Origin: Corticimicrobacter sp040137905
Lineage (GTDB): Bacteria > Pseudomonadota > Gammaproteobacteria > Burkholderiales > Burkholderiaceae_B
Direction: 5' to 3'
Assembly (NCBI RefSeq): GCF_040137905.1
Contig: NZ_JBEFDG010000007.1
Span: forward strand, 1-32,447
DNA length: 32,447 nucleotides
Below, piece after piece: positions 23,623-31,984 of the stretch. The notes beneath the pieces were generated by a model. It searched no databases and was not told where the DNA came from. It worked only from the letters and a program-made list of their open reading frames with translations. Each line of letters begins with the position of its first letter. Within the stretch, counting starts at the first letter, position 1. The position numbers and the translations under genes are program-made.

Positions 23623-25130
23623 CGGTGCGAGTCCATATCTGTTGCGCCCAGCCAGTCCAGTACTTTGCGCAGGGTGTCGGCATCGGCTGGTCCGGGGGCC
23701 ACCAGAAGAGACTGCAGGCCGGCGTCGGCCAGGCGGTCATGCCAGGCTGCCAGTCGTGGCAATGCGGTGTATCGGGTGTCCATGGTTTCTGGAAAGGCGC
23801 TGTTGTGCTGCGGAGCGCAGAACAGCAGCCGGGTCTGGCCTGCCTGCCTGGACAGTTCCGCGATCAGATGCATTAGTCCCCGATCCGGCGTCTGGCGAGG
23901 ATCGCAGCACAGCAGCAGGCGGGCTGCTGGCTGGCGCGACAGCGCATCGAGCAGGGCGTGGCGCTGGGCGCGGCTGTCGGCGATGCCGGCATCGGTCACA
24001 TTGGCGGGCATCGGCGAGGGAGGCCATGGCAGGTCATCCGGCAACTCCAGCCCGGCGAGGATCCGGCTGTCCGGGACCAGTGTCAGCCGTGGGGAGGGGG
24101 CAGCGTGGACATCTGCCAGCATCCTGACCGGATCCTGGTCTGGAGCAGGGGCATCAATCACGGGGGACGGCGCGCGATACTGCAGGCGTGTCTCCAGGCT
24201 GGCCCATCCAGGCAACTGCCAGTCAGGGCTGAGTCGTGACAGACCGTGTTGCAGGCGCAGCAGGCAGAACAGCAGGGCCGGGATGCGTGGCAGCAAGCCA
24301 TAGACCAGCACGGCACCCAGCAGCCAGCGTGACCATTGGGCATGCGCGTCAGCCGGCAGGGCGGCGGCATCATGGCTGGCACGGATCACTGCCGCATCCG
24401 GTGCCGGCAACCCCAATAGGCCCGTCGCCTTGCCCAGGGTCTGCAGCAGGGAGACGAAAGCGTCGGGTGTCAGCAGGGTGGTTTCCCAGGCGAAACCATA
24501 ACGACGCAATGACAGCATGACCAGCAAGGCGCAGCAGGTCGTGATCAGCATCAGCAGCCACCATGCATGACTGAGAGTGCCTAGCAGCCAGCGCAGCAGG
24601 CCATGTCGGGACAGGAGCGATACGAGTGCGTTGATTGTCAGCAGTCGGGCGGGGGCGCGGGCCAGCTTGCGTGCGCACCATAGCCAGATGCGGCCAGGCA
24701 GGATGGCATTGGTGCGATGGCTTGCTGCCAGGCTGGCCAGCCAGAGCAGCAGGGTCAGCGAGGGCAGGGCCAGCAGGCTGCCCAAGGCCCACAGGAGATT
24801 GACGCTGCGTGTGCCGGCACCCAGCGCTGTTGCCGCCGCGCCGATGCCGGCAAGAATGGCGGTCGTTGCCAGCAGCAATACGAGAAATCGGGCGTTGTTG
24901 CGCCATCCCTCGATGGCGGCAGCCAGCCCGTCCCTCTCGGCCAGATGGCGGGCCCGGGCCAGCAGCCGGTCGGTTGGCGTTTTGTGGCGGATACTGGCGA
25001 TACGCACCGCTTCGGTGTCATCCAGCGGGCCGCTGCGCAGTTCGCGCAGGCGCACTGCCTCGGCCTGCCACCAACTGTTGAGCGAGTGATCGGCACTGGC
25101 GGATGCGACAGGTGGGGGATGGGGGATCAT
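23619..25130 (-). CDS. DUF2868 membrane protein
   Basis: 503 aa. A soluble N-terminus (ELRSGPLDDTEAVRIA then RARHLAERDGL, typical of DUF2868) is followed by about four to five membrane segments between residues about 80 and 290 (LLLATTAILAGIGAAATAL; LLWALGSLLALPSLTLLLWL; WWLLMLITTCCALLVMLSL; WLLGAVLVYGLLPRIPALLF). A large soluble C-terminal domain follows. ATG 25130 lies 51 bp from the divergent NrtR-like gene. Its partner is the DUF3482 GTPase, coupled downstream. Role unknown; a membrane receptor or effector of the GTPase is a reasonable inference. Confidence 0.88.
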   Translation of the reverse strand: MIPHPPPVASASADHSLNSWWQAEAVRLRELRSGPLDDTEAVRIASIRHKTPTDRLLARARHLAERDGLAAAIEGWRNNARFLVLLLATTAILAGIGAAATALGAGTRSVNLLWALGSLLALPSLTLLLWLASLAASHRTNAILPGRIWLWCARKLARAPARLLTINALVSLLSRHGLLRWLLGTLSHAWWLLMLITTCCALLVMLSLRRYGFAWETTLLTPDAFVSLLQTLGKATGLLGLPAPDAAVIRASHDAAALPADAHAQWSRWLLGAVLVYGLLPRIPALLFCLLRLQHGLSRLSPDWQLPGWASLETRLQYRAPSPVIDAPAPDQDPVRMLADVHAAPSPRLTLVPDSRILAGLELPDDLPWPPSPMPANVTDAGIADSRAQRHALLDALSRQPAARLLLCCDPRQTPDRGLMHLIAELSRQAGQTRLLFCAPQHNSAFPETMDTRYTALPRLAAWHDRLADAGLQSLLVAPGPADADTLRKVLDWLGATDMDSHR

Positions 25131-25181
25131 CCCTGCATTTTCCTATAATGTGGGCCCGAGTGGAAATTTCAAAGCCAGCCA

Positions 25182-26135
25182 ATGACCGTCCGCCCCGCAG
25201 TACCCGATCATGCCGTTGCTGCAGAGCTGGTGGCCGTACTGGTGGCCGTACATGATGCAAGCCCCTGTGTGTTGACGCGCAGTGAGGCCACGCAACTGCC
25301 TTCGGGACCTTTCGAGTCCGGCCATCGTTCGCTGCAGGCTGGCCTGCGTCGCTGGGTCGAGGCGCAGACCCAGCATCCCCTTGGGTATGTCGAGCAACTG
25401 TATACCTTTGCCGATGGTGACCGGACCGATGCCAGCGATCAGCGGATGATTTCTATCAGCTACCTGGGTCTGACCCAGGTGCGCGATGCCCGTATGGCTG
25501 CCGATGTGAGCTGGCAGGACTGCTACCGCTATTTTCCCTGGGAAGACTGGCGCGACGGCATGCCGGCCATCCTGCAGGATGCGATCCTGCCGGCCCTGCA
25601 GCGCTGGGCAGGCGCGGCACCGGATGCCTCGGCGCGGCGCAGGCGGCGCCTGCGGCTGAACTTCACGTTCGGCCAGGAGGCCGACACCTGGCATGAGGAA
25701 ATGGTCTTGCAGCGCTACGAGCTGATGTTCGAAGCGGGGCTGGTGGCCGAAGCCCATCGTGACGGCCGGCAAGGCGGAGGTGAGGCCGTATTGCCCATGT
25801 TCGTCTCCGGGCAGGAAATGATGGACGACCATCGCCGCATTCTGGCGACGGCACTGGCACGGCTGCGCGCCAAGATCCGTTATCGCCCCGTGGTGTTCGA
25901 ACTGATGCCGCCGGTCTTTACGCTGCTGCAGCTGCAGCAGGCGTTCGAGACGGTCGCAGGTCGCAAGCTGCACAAGCAGAATTTCCGGCGTTTCATCGAG
26001 CAGCAGGAACTGGTCGAGGAAACCGGCCGGATGTCACAGGGCACGGCGGGTCGGCCAGCCAAACTCTTCCAGTTCCGGGGCGACGTGGTGCGCGAGCGAG
26101 CCATTGCGGGCAGCAAGCTGCCGCTGTTGAAATAG
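25182..26135 (+). CDS. NrtR-like Nudix-domain transcriptional regulator
   Basis: 317 aa. The N-terminal part has a Nudix-related fold (GYVEQLYTFADGDRTD then RMISISYLGLTQ, about 68-105) without an intact GX5EX7REUXEEXGU catalytic box, so probably not a hydrolase. The C-terminal ~80 residues are a winged helix (LLQLQQAFETVAGRKLHKQNFRRFI, then GRPAKLFQFRGD) as in NrtR, the ADP-ribose-responsive repressor of NAD genes. No NAD gene is adjacent, so targets lie elsewhere or differ. A -10-like TATAAT at 25144-25149 is upstream, without a clear -35. It is divergent from the DUF2868 gene. Confidence 0.75.
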   Translation: MTVRPAVPDHAVAAELVAVLVAVHDASPCVLTRSEATQLPSGPFESGHRSLQAGLRRWVEAQTQHPLGYVEQLYTFADGDRTDASDQRMISISYLGLTQVRDARMAADVSWQDCYRYFPWEDWRDGMPAILQDAILPALQRWAGAAPDASARRRRRLRLNFTFGQEADTWHEEMVLQRYELMFEAGLVAEAHRDGRQGGGEAVLPMFVSGQEMMDDHRRILATALARLRAKIRYRPVVFELMPPVFTLLQLQQAFETVAGRKLHKQNFRRFIEQQELVEETGRMSQGTAGRPAKLFQFRGDVVRERAIAGSKLPLLK

Positions 26136-26145
26136 CGATCCGTAT

Positions 26146-26179
26146 TGCCTGCCGGCATCGTAGTAGCGCTACGCAGGCA
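26146..26179. terminator. Convergent intergenic hairpin
   Basis: Stem TGCCTGC (26146-26152) / GCAGGCA (26173-26179), with an inner palindrome GTAGCGCTAC at 26163-26172. It lies between the convergent NrtR-like gene and slyX. No T-run, so termination by it alone is doubtful. Confidence 0.35.
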
Positions 26180-26210
26180 TATTACAGGGACGTTAGGCCG
26201 TGTCCGGCAG

Positions 26211-26432
26211 TCAATAATGGGGCGGTATATCGTCCGTCAGGCTGCGGGCCTGCGGCTGGCGGCTTTCCTGCGACTGCTTGCGCAGTTCGGCCAGTTCGCG
26301 TCCGAGCAGGTCGATCTGGCGCTGCTGTCGGAAAATAGTATGGTTGAGCTGGTCGAGCAGGTCGTCGGCCAGTCCCGCCTTGATTTCCAGCTCCATCAGG
26401 CGTTTTTCCAGATCGGGTGGCAAGGTATTCAT
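26211..26432 (-). CDS. slyX: SlyX protein
   Basis: 73 aa coiled-coil protein: heptad-rich LEKRLMELEIKAGLADDLLDQLNHTIFRQQRQIDLLGRELAEL (about 8-50), then the hallmark C-terminal DDIPPHY. Function is unknown in all bacteria; the gene was first seen beside slyD. ATG 26432 gives the family length; the frame stays open upstream to 27233, but that extension is not SlyX-like and lies under other genes. Divergent from the DUF488 gene. Confidence 0.92.
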   Translation of the reverse strand: MNTLPPDLEKRLMELEIKAGLADDLLDQLNHTIFRQQRQIDLLGRELAELRKQSQESRQPQARSLTDDIPPHY

Positions 26433-26465
26433 GGCGACAATCAATTGCGGAAACGGAGGTGCATT

Positions 26466-26897
26466 ATGCATGACTATTCCATTGAGCTGGGCAGAATATA
26501 CGACGCGCCTTCGCCGCTGGCCGGCGGCATGCGCATACTGGCAGACCGTCTCTGGCCGCGTGGCATGGCCAAGGCAACCCTGCCGGCAGATGAGTGGTAT
26601 CGCGATGCGGCACCTGCACCTGCCTTGCGCAGCGCCTATCACCACGAGGAAATCGACTACGACGCCTTCGCGGTGGCCTATCGCAAACAGCTCGATGGCA
26701 GCCCTGACACACTCGTGCCGCTGATGCGGCATGTGCGCCAGGGGCCTGTGCTGCTGTTGACGGCCAGCCGGGATCCCGGACGTTCTCACCTGCCTGCCTT
26801 GCGCCAGGCTGTGCTGGATGCGCTGTCGGCAGAAGACCGGGCCTGCGAGGACGGTACGCGCAGCTCGCCCGTGTGCTACGCAGGACAGACCCAATAG
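26466..26897 (+). CDS. DUF488 family protein (YeaO-like)
   Basis: 143 aa. Family marks: GMRILADRLWPRGMAK (about 20-35), EWYRDAAPAPALRSAYHH, and FAVAYRKQL. DUF488 proteins are small cytoplasmic proteins of unknown activity. ATG 26466 has a strong GGAGG six bases upstream, which decides the start against a longer open frame from 26145. Divergent from slyX across 33 bp. Confidence 0.88.
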   Translation: MHDYSIELGRIYDAPSPLAGGMRILADRLWPRGMAKATLPADEWYRDAAPAPALRSAYHHEEIDYDAFAVAYRKQLDGSPDTLVPLMRHVRQGPVLLLTASRDPGRSHLPALRQAVLDALSAEDRACEDGTRSSPVCYAGQTQ

Positions 26898-26948
26898 CGT
26901 GCAGGCGTGCGCCCGGATGGTGCGCGGCCGTGTGGCTCGTATGCCTGC

Positions 26949-27068
26949 ATGCGCCATGAATGTGCGGAAAACGGACAGGGAAGGTCGGTCGGCGGCCTGA
27001 TTGCGCTGGCACTGATCTTGCTTGTGATCGGTTGGGCCATCTGCATCGTGCGGGTGGCACCAGGTTGA
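26949..27068 (+). CDS. Possible 39-aa single-span membrane peptide
   Basis: Short ORF (ATG 26949, TGA 27066) with a polar N-terminus and one strong hydrophobic segment LIALALILLVIGWAICIV (about residues 17-34), then a short basic end. The hydrophobic run followed by R-V suggests a real single-pass small protein. No clear ribosome-binding site; GTG 26901 is an alternative start. It lies in the 208-bp gap before the porin gene. Weak call. Confidence 0.3.
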   Translation: MRHECAENGQGRSVGGLIALALILLVIGWAICIVRVAPG

Positions 27069-27105
27069 TACTCCCAGGTCCGACCCTTGCTCAGGAACGC
27101 GCATC

Positions 27106-27897
27106 ATGAAAACAACATTCCGTAGTGTCCCGCTCGTATGTGCCATGTTTGCCGGAGCGGCCTTCGCGCCTGCGGCGATGGCCCAGGACGCATTGTCCGA
27201 ATTCTCGATCAGCGGCAATGCGACCATCGTCAATGACTACCGCTTCCGGGGCTACACGCAGACCAATTTCAAGCCGGCGATCCAGCTCGGTTTCGATGTC
27301 GAGCATTCGTCCGGCTTCTACCTGGGCAACTGGAATTCGAATGTCAGCGATGACCTGTTCCCGGACGGCAATCTTGAGATGGACTTCTATGGTGGCTGGA
27401 AAGGGGCGCTGGGCGACAGCGGGGTCGGGATCGACGTCGGGGTGCTGTATTACTACTATCCCGGTTCGGACGCGAACAAGATCAATCCGGAAAAAAGCGG
27501 TCCGATCAACAATACCGACCTGTATCTCGGCCTTGATTACGACACGGGCCGCTATGGCAGCTACGGGTTGAAGTACTCATATACGCCCAGCGACTTCTTC
27601 AAGGCCGAGGATACCAAGGGTACCTGGTACCTGGCAGCAGAAGCTGCCTATGACCTGGGCGACGGCTGGGGCCTGAACGCGCATCTGGGTTACCAGAAGC
27701 TCAAGAATACCGTCAACCGCGAGGGGGACAGCCTGGGGCATTATGTGGATTACCAGCTTGGCGTGACCAAGGACATCCAGGGCTGGACGCTGGGCCTGGC
27801 AGCGGTAGGGGCCACCAAGGACAACTGGTACGCTACCAACAAGGGCAAGGATGGTGGTCGCCTGGGCGTACTGTTCTCGGTGTCCAGGGCCTTTTGA
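27106..27897 (+). CDS. TorF-family putative porin
   Basis: 263 aa outer-membrane beta-barrel of the Gcw_chp/TorF type. The signal peptide is residues 1-26, cleaved after AAMA. The mature part is rich in alternating aromatic strands. The early motif NDYRFRGYTQTNFKPAIQ is the family signature; also GFYLGNWNSNVS and DFYGGWKG. It ends in the aromatic F typical of outer-membrane barrels. Substrate unknown. AGGA lies 9 bases before the ATG. Its stop is one base from the convergent ttcA stop. Confidence 0.92.
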   Translation: MKTTFRSVPLVCAMFAGAAFAPAAMAQDALSEFSISGNATIVNDYRFRGYTQTNFKPAIQLGFDVEHSSGFYLGNWNSNVSDDLFPDGNLEMDFYGGWKGALGDSGVGIDVGVLYYYYPGSDANKINPEKSGPINNTDLYLGLDYDTGRYGSYGLKYSYTPSDFFKAEDTKGTWYLAAEAAYDLGDGWGLNAHLGYQKLKNTVNREGDSLGHYVDYQLGVTKDIQGWTLGLAAVGATKDNWYATNKGKDGGRLGVLFSVSRAF

Positions 27898-27898
27898 G

Positions 27899-28873
27899 TT
27901 AGCTGGCTTGCCGTGATGGCAGGCGCGAGATCGTGTCGATGCGGATGCTGTGTTCGTCGGCACCGGATCGGGGGGCAGCAGCCTCTGGCTCGTTCTCGTC
28001 GTCCTGCGTCGCGTGCGATACGGGCGGCTCTGGCTCGACGTGGTCGAATGCCGTGTCGCCCTGTGCATCGGGAATCCCGGTGGGTCGCAATCCCTCGAAA
28101 TCGAACAGGTTGCGATCCATCAGGTGCGACGGCACGACGGATGACAGAGCCGAGAAAGTGTTCCAGACGCGGCCGGGATGCTGCTTTTCCCACTGCTGCA
28201 GCATCCGCTTGACCTCCTGGCGCTTGAGGTTTTCCTGGGACCCGCAGAGATTACAGGGGATGATCGGAAATGCCTTCCAGTCGGCGTAGGCGATCAAGTC
28301 CTTTTCCACGACATAGGCCAGTGGCCGGATGACGGTGTGGCGACCGTCGTCGGAGACCAGTTTGGGCGGCATGGCTTTCATCTTGCCGCCATAGAACAGG
28401 TTCAGGAAAAACGTGCCGAGGATGTCGTCGCGGTGGTGGCCCAGCGCGATCTTGGTGGCTCCCAGTTCGCTGGCGACACGGTACAGAATGCCGCGCCGCA
28501 GCCGCGAACAGAGTGAGCACATCGTCTTGCCCTCGGGGATGAGGCGCGTGACGATGGAGTAGGTATCCTGCGTCTCGATATGGTAGGGCACGCCGATCGA
28601 TTCGAGATAGGCCGGCAGGATATGGTCGGGAAAGCCGGGTTGCTTCTGGTCCAGGTTGACGGCGACGATATCGAAGTGGATGGGGGCGCGCTCGCGCAGG
28701 GTCAGCAGGATGTCGAGCAGGCTGTAGGAGTCCTTGCCGCCCGACAGGCAGACCATGACCTTGTCACCTTCCTCGATCATGTTGAAGTCGGCGATGGCGC
28801 GTCCGGTTTCGCGCATCAGGCGCTTGGACAGCTTGTTGCGTTCCTGGCGCTGCTTCAGTTCGGCCTGGCTCAT
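27899..28873 (-). CDS. ttcA: tRNA 2-thiocytidine synthase TtcA
   Basis: 324 aa enzyme that thiolates cytidine 32 of some tRNAs using an iron-sulfur cluster. PP-loop SGGKDS at 44-49 (ATP adenylation). The cluster cysteines lie in CSLC (C119, C122) and CNLC (C207, C210), with GHHRDD at about 145-150. The last ~65 residues form an acidic Glu/Asp/Pro-rich tail. ATG 28873 was chosen because it gives MSQAELKQRQERN, the usual N-terminus; codons upstream to 28963 overlap folB. It follows folB by 10 bp. Confidence 0.95.
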   Translation of the reverse strand: MSQAELKQRQERNKLSKRLMRETGRAIADFNMIEEGDKVMVCLSGGKDSYSLLDILLTLRERAPIHFDIVAVNLDQKQPGFPDHILPAYLESIGVPYHIETQDTYSIVTRLIPEGKTMCSLCSRLRRGILYRVASELGATKIALGHHRDDILGTFFLNLFYGGKMKAMPPKLVSDDGRHTVIRPLAYVVEKDLIAYADWKAFPIIPCNLCGSQENLKRQEVKRMLQQWEKQHPGRVWNTFSALSSVVPSHLMDRNLFDFEGLRPTGIPDAQGDTAFDHVEPEPPVSHATQDDENEPEAAAPRSGADEHSIRIDTISRLPSRQAS

Positions 28874-28883
28874 GGCAATCTGC

Positions 28884-29279
28884 TCAGTCCTGCTTGATAT
28901 GGAAGACTTCGACACCCACGGCATCGCAGTCGGGATAGACGTCGGGTTTTTCGGTTGAAACACGCACGGCGCGGACCTGTTCGTGGCTCAGCAGGGCGTG
29001 GGCAACGTCGTCGCACAGCGTTTCCTGCAGGTGAATGTGGCCTTGTTCGACGCGCGCGGCAATGGTGGCCCGCATGAAGTCGTAGTCCAGCACTTCATGC
29101 AACTGATCCTGGCGCGGTGTGCTCAGTGCCAGCGGCACGAACAGTTCGACGTTGATCAGCACGCGCTGCTCACCCCGTTTCTCGAAATCGTGGACGCCGA
29201 TGTTGATGTGCACTTCATAGTTGCGCAGGAACAGGCGGCGGCAGTCGGTCAGCTTGGGGTGAATCAGGGCACTGGGCAT
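28884..29279 (-). CDS. folB: Dihydroneopterin aldolase FolB
   Basis: 131 aa enzyme of folate synthesis, converting dihydroneopterin to hydroxymethyl-dihydropterin. Family marks: NIGVHDFEKRGEQRVLINVEL (about 28-48, with the catalytic Glu region), VLDYDFM, and LQETLCDDVAHALL. ATG 29279 fits the family; an in-frame start at 29306 would add nine residues. It is downstream of a pteridine-reductase-like SDR and immediately before ttcA on the same strand. Confidence 0.92.
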   Translation of the reverse strand: MPSALIHPKLTDCRRLFLRNYEVHINIGVHDFEKRGEQRVLINVELFVPLALSTPRQDQLHEVLDYDFMRATIAARVEQGHIHLQETLCDDVAHALLSHEQVRAVRVSTEKPDVYPDCDAVGVEVFHIKQD

Positions 29280-29396
29280 GATGGCATGGGTGTGGACAGG
29301 GAGCAAGGTCAGGATTCTAGCGCATGCCGTCCGGGTGCGCCTTGGCGGCCCGCTGCCGCCGGGCTGCCATTGCAGCGAGATATGGGGCGGATTGCG

Positions 29397-30197
29397 TCAG
29401 CTTTGGAACATCACGTCCCTGGCCGAAGGCTGGAGGTGCTGTCCCCCGTCCACGCAAAGCGTCACGCCGGTAATGGCGGTGGCAGTGGCCAGGAAATGGA
29501 CGGCAGCGGCGATGTCGGCAGGCTCGGCCCCTCGGCCCAGCGGCATGGCGGTGTGCTGGTGCTCGAAATTCTCGGGTGTCTGGGTGTCCGAGATCAGTGT
29601 CAGGCCGGGGGCCACGGCATTGACGCGCAGGCGCGGTGCCAGGGCCTGCGCCAGCAGTCGTGTGGCCTCGTGCAGGGCGGCCTTCGACAGGGTATACGAC
29701 AGGTAATCCGGATTGGGGTTGTAGAGTTTCTGGTCCAGCAGATTGATGATGGCTGCGCGGGCCGACTCGGGCATGCTGGCGTGCAGGGTGCGGGCCAGTG
29801 CGATCGGTGCAGCGGCATTGGAGGCCATGTGCCGCGCCAGATGGTCGTAGCGGAAATCGGTGGCGTTGTCGTACTCGAAGACCGAAGCATTGTTGACGAT
29901 GCAGTCCAACTGGCCGAAGTGCGACAGGCAGGCTGCAACCAGTTGTCGTGTCTGGCGTTCGTCGCCCAGATCTGCCTGCAGCGGATAGGCGGGCTGCCCG
30001 AGTGCGGTGCAGGCGCTGGCGGTTTCGCGTGCGGCCTCTGCCGAGCGGCCGTAGTGCACGGCCACGCGCCAGCCCTGGCGGGCAAAGTGCAGGGCGATTT
30101 CGCGACCGATGCGTTGCGCGGCCCCTGTGACCAGGACGACCGGGGCAGGGCGGTTCGAGGCGGCGGAGGCTGAAGGAGAGGGCGTAGTGTCTGTCAT
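29397..30197 (-). CDS. SDR family reductase, FolM/pteridine reductase-like
   Basis: 266 aa Rossmann-fold short-chain dehydrogenase. NADPH site TGAAQRIGREIA, with a basic Arg after the Gly pattern; NNAS at about 105; catalytic Tyr and Lys in YTLSK; and DGGQ near the end. TGAAQRIG and VAVHYGRSAEAA resemble FolM and PTR1 reductases of dihydromonapterin/dihydrobiopterin, and the neighbour folB supports a pterin role. ATG 30197 fits; upstream codons to 30293 are open but not SDR-like. Exact substrate is inference. Confidence 0.85.
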   Translation of the reverse strand: MTDTTPSPSASAASNRPAPVVLVTGAAQRIGREIALHFARQGWRVAVHYGRSAEAARETASACTALGQPAYPLQADLGDERQTRQLVAACLSHFGQLDCIVNNASVFEYDNATDFRYDHLARHMASNAAAPIALARTLHASMPESARAAIINLLDQKLYNPNPDYLSYTLSKAALHEATRLLAQALAPRLRVNAVAPGLTLISDTQTPENFEHQHTAMPLGRGAEPADIAAAVHFLATATAITGVTLCVDGGQHLQPSARDVMFQS

Positions 30198-30323
30198 GGC
30201 TGGCTGTTGGGTAAACGGACAGGCGAAGCGCCTGATGCCTATTGTAAAGGTGGCAGGACGTGTTGCCGTATCGGCATCCGGCATGCCTTTCATGGGGGAA
30301 AAGCAACAGTGGGATGAATCAGA

Positions 30324-30338
30324 TGAGAATGGGTATTA
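30324..30338 (+). promoter_or_regulatory. Possible Fur box upstream of ECF sigma gene
   Basis: TGAGAATGGGTATTA agrees with the Fur 7-1-7 consensus TGATAATnATTATCA at 10 of 14 positions. It lies 55 bp upstream of the sigma ATG, where Fur would act. ECF iron-sensing operons are usually Fur controlled. The match is modest. Confidence 0.4.
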
Positions 30339-30392
30339 AAATTGAAGGTTCGATCCAACGCCGATGTATATCTTCCTGCTGTCTTTTGCATC

Positions 30393-30902
30393 ATGTCCCA
30401 TTCCCCTGCCAAGCCCAAGAAAGGTTGGCTCGCCCATTACAGCGAGCTGATCGGCGCGTGGCGGCGTGGCGGGCTGGGTCGCGAAGATGGCGAGGATGCC
30501 ATGCACGATACCGTGCTGGGCATGCTTGAGAACGGCGTGGGAGCCATCGAGGATCCCCGCGCCTATATGGCACGCGGCACCTCCAACCGGCTGATCAGCC
30601 GACATCGTCATGTACGTGCACTGGAAATGATGCCGCTGGACAATCTCGCGGAAACGGAACATCCAGTGATGGCCGGAGCCGATACCGGCATCGAATTCCA
30701 GCAACTGGCCGATGCGCTCTCCGAGGCCCTGGAGGAGTTGCCGCTCAAGTGCAGGCAGGTCTACATCCGCCATCGCCTGGAGGGCTGGAGCCATACAGAG
30801 ATTGCACAGGATATGGGGCTGTCGCGCAGCATGGTCGAAAAGCACATGAGCCGCGCCCTGCGCCACATCAACGAGCGGTTGCAGAATCATGTCCCATTTT
30901 GA
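30393..30902 (+). CDS. FecI-like ECF sigma factor
   Basis: 169 aa sigma-70 family factor of the iron-starvation FecI group. Region 2 is at about 10-80 (GGLGREDGEDAMHDTVLGML, then DPRAYMARGTSNRLISRHR). Region 4 is at about 110-165 (LSEALEELPLKCRQVYIRHRLEGWSHTEIAQDMGLSRSMVEKHMSRAL), with the HTH that reads the -35. It directs transcription of the linked receptor when FecR signals. ATG 30393 gives MSHSPAKPKK; an ATG at 30342 would add 17 aa. It overlaps fecR by 14 bp. Confidence 0.9.
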   Translation: MSHSPAKPKKGWLAHYSELIGAWRRGGLGREDGEDAMHDTVLGMLENGVGAIEDPRAYMARGTSNRLISRHRHVRALEMMPLDNLAETEHPVMAGADTGIEFQQLADALSEALEELPLKCRQVYIRHRLEGWSHTEIAQDMGLSRSMVEKHMSRALRHINERLQNHVPF

Positions 30903-31905
30903 ATCCCCTGCCGGCAGCCGTCCGGCACACGACGATAGGCTGGAGCACCCCCGCGATGCTGCGCAGTGGTTCGTGCGCATGCAGTCCGGGGAGGTGTCGG
31001 ACGATGATCGTCGCGCTTTCGAGGCCTGGCGCACGGCCGAACCCGAGCATGAGCAGCAGTATCGGCGGCTGGCGTATCTCTGGCAGGCGACCCTGGCGGT
31101 GCCTGAGTCGCGGCTGCAGGCCCTGATGCACGAGCAGGATGCTCCGCCCGTTCGCCCCTGGTTGGCACGCCGCCGCTTCGGGCTGGGGCTGGCCGGGGCC
31201 TGTACGCTGGCTGTCGCCGGCATGGCCGGGGTTTCTCGCGGCTGGTTCGCGGCCGAGCCGGAAGCCCTGACGCTGATGACCCGCAGGGGAGAGCGTCATC
31301 AGGCCACATTGCCCGACGGTTCCATTCTGCACATGAACTTCGGTACCCGTGTCGTGGTGCGCTTCGAGAAAGGCCTGCGGCTGGTCGAGCTGCGCCAGGG
31401 CGAGGCTTTTTTTGAAGTCAGCCACGATGCAGCCCGCCCGTTTGTGGTCAATGCGGGTATGGGGCGGGTGACGGTCACTGGCACACGCTTCAATGTCCGG
31501 CGTGATGCGGCCTCGACCCAGGTCAGTGTGGAGTCGGGCTCGGTGCGCGTCGATAACGGCCGCTGGTGGGCGCGCAACGAACGTCGACTGAGTGCGGGCC
31601 AGCAGGTCGTGGCCTATGCCGACCAGACGCTGGGCGAGGTGGGCCAGGCGGATGTGGCCAACCTGGTGGCCTGGCAGCGCGGCAGGATGGTGTTCAACGA
31701 TGTGGCGCTGGCCGAGGTCATCGACGAGATGAACCGCTACCTGGCACAGCCGGCCCGACTGGCGACGGCTGCGCTGGGGCAGTTGCGCGTGTCGGGGGTG
31801 TTTGGTGTCGATGATCCGGAAGCCATGATCGATGCCTTGCCTGCCATTGCTCCGGTGCAGGTGATCCGCCTGCTCGATGGTCGGATCCGGATTGCTGCCA
31901 GATAA
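30889..31905 (+). CDS. FecR-family anti-sigma / signal transducer
   Basis: 338 aa. A cytoplasmic N-terminal domain (AAQWFVRMQSGEVSDDDRRAFEAWRTAEPEHEQQYRR, about 25-62) binds the sigma factor. One membrane segment lies at about 87-107 (GLGLAGACTLAVAGMAGV). The periplasmic FecR domain (about 115-215) has LPDGSILHMNFGTRVVV, LRQGEAFFEVSHDAARPFVV, VTGTRFNVR, and then a C-terminal STN-contact domain (VFNDVALAEVIDEMNRYL). It passes the signal from the receptor's N-terminal domain. Overlaps the sigma gene by 14 bp. Confidence 0.93.
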   Translation: MSHFESPAGSRPAHDDRLEHPRDAAQWFVRMQSGEVSDDDRRAFEAWRTAEPEHEQQYRRLAYLWQATLAVPESRLQALMHEQDAPPVRPWLARRRFGLGLAGACTLAVAGMAGVSRGWFAAEPEALTLMTRRGERHQATLPDGSILHMNFGTRVVVRFEKGLRLVELRQGEAFFEVSHDAARPFVVNAGMGRVTVTGTRFNVRRDAASTQVSVESGSVRVDNGRWWARNERRLSAGQQVVAYADQTLGEVGQADVANLVAWQRGRMVFNDVALAEVIDEMNRYLAQPARLATAALGQLRVSGVFGVDDPEAMIDALPAIAPVQVIRLLDGRIRIAAR

Positions 31906-31914
31906 AAATAGCTA

Positions 31915-31932
31915 TGTAACGTGTAAGTTACA
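31915..31932. repeat. AT-rich inverted repeat after fecR
   Basis: TGTAAC-N6-GTTACA, perfect 6-bp arms, ten bases after the fecR stop and followed by AAAATAATAG. It could be an operator or an mRNA 3' structure; no T-run follows. Confidence 0.35.
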
Positions 31933-31948
31933 AAATAATAGTGGTTTG

Positions 31949-31979
31949 CATTACGGTTCCTGTGCGGGTCGTGCGTCTG
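31949..31979 (+). promoter_or_regulatory. Possible FecI-type ECF promoter of receptor
   Basis: CATTACGG (31949-31956), 17 bp, CGTCTG (31974-31979). CGTC-containing -10 elements are usual for ECF sigma factors, and such a promoter is expected between fecR and the receptor gene. The -35 is not an established match. Confidence 0.3.
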
Positions 31980-31984
31980 AATAG

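Noticed and set aside
22336..24303. 655-aa plus-strand open frame
   Set aside because: Antisense to the DUF3482 and DUF2868 genes; no recognisable domain.
26145..26465. N-terminal extension of the DUF488 gene
   Set aside because: The strong GGAGG at 26454-26458 places the start at 26466, and the upstream part is antisense to slyX.
26433..27233. N-terminal extension of slyX to 340 aa
   Set aside because: Only the last 73 residues are SlyX-like; the rest overlaps the DUF488 and porin genes on the other strand.
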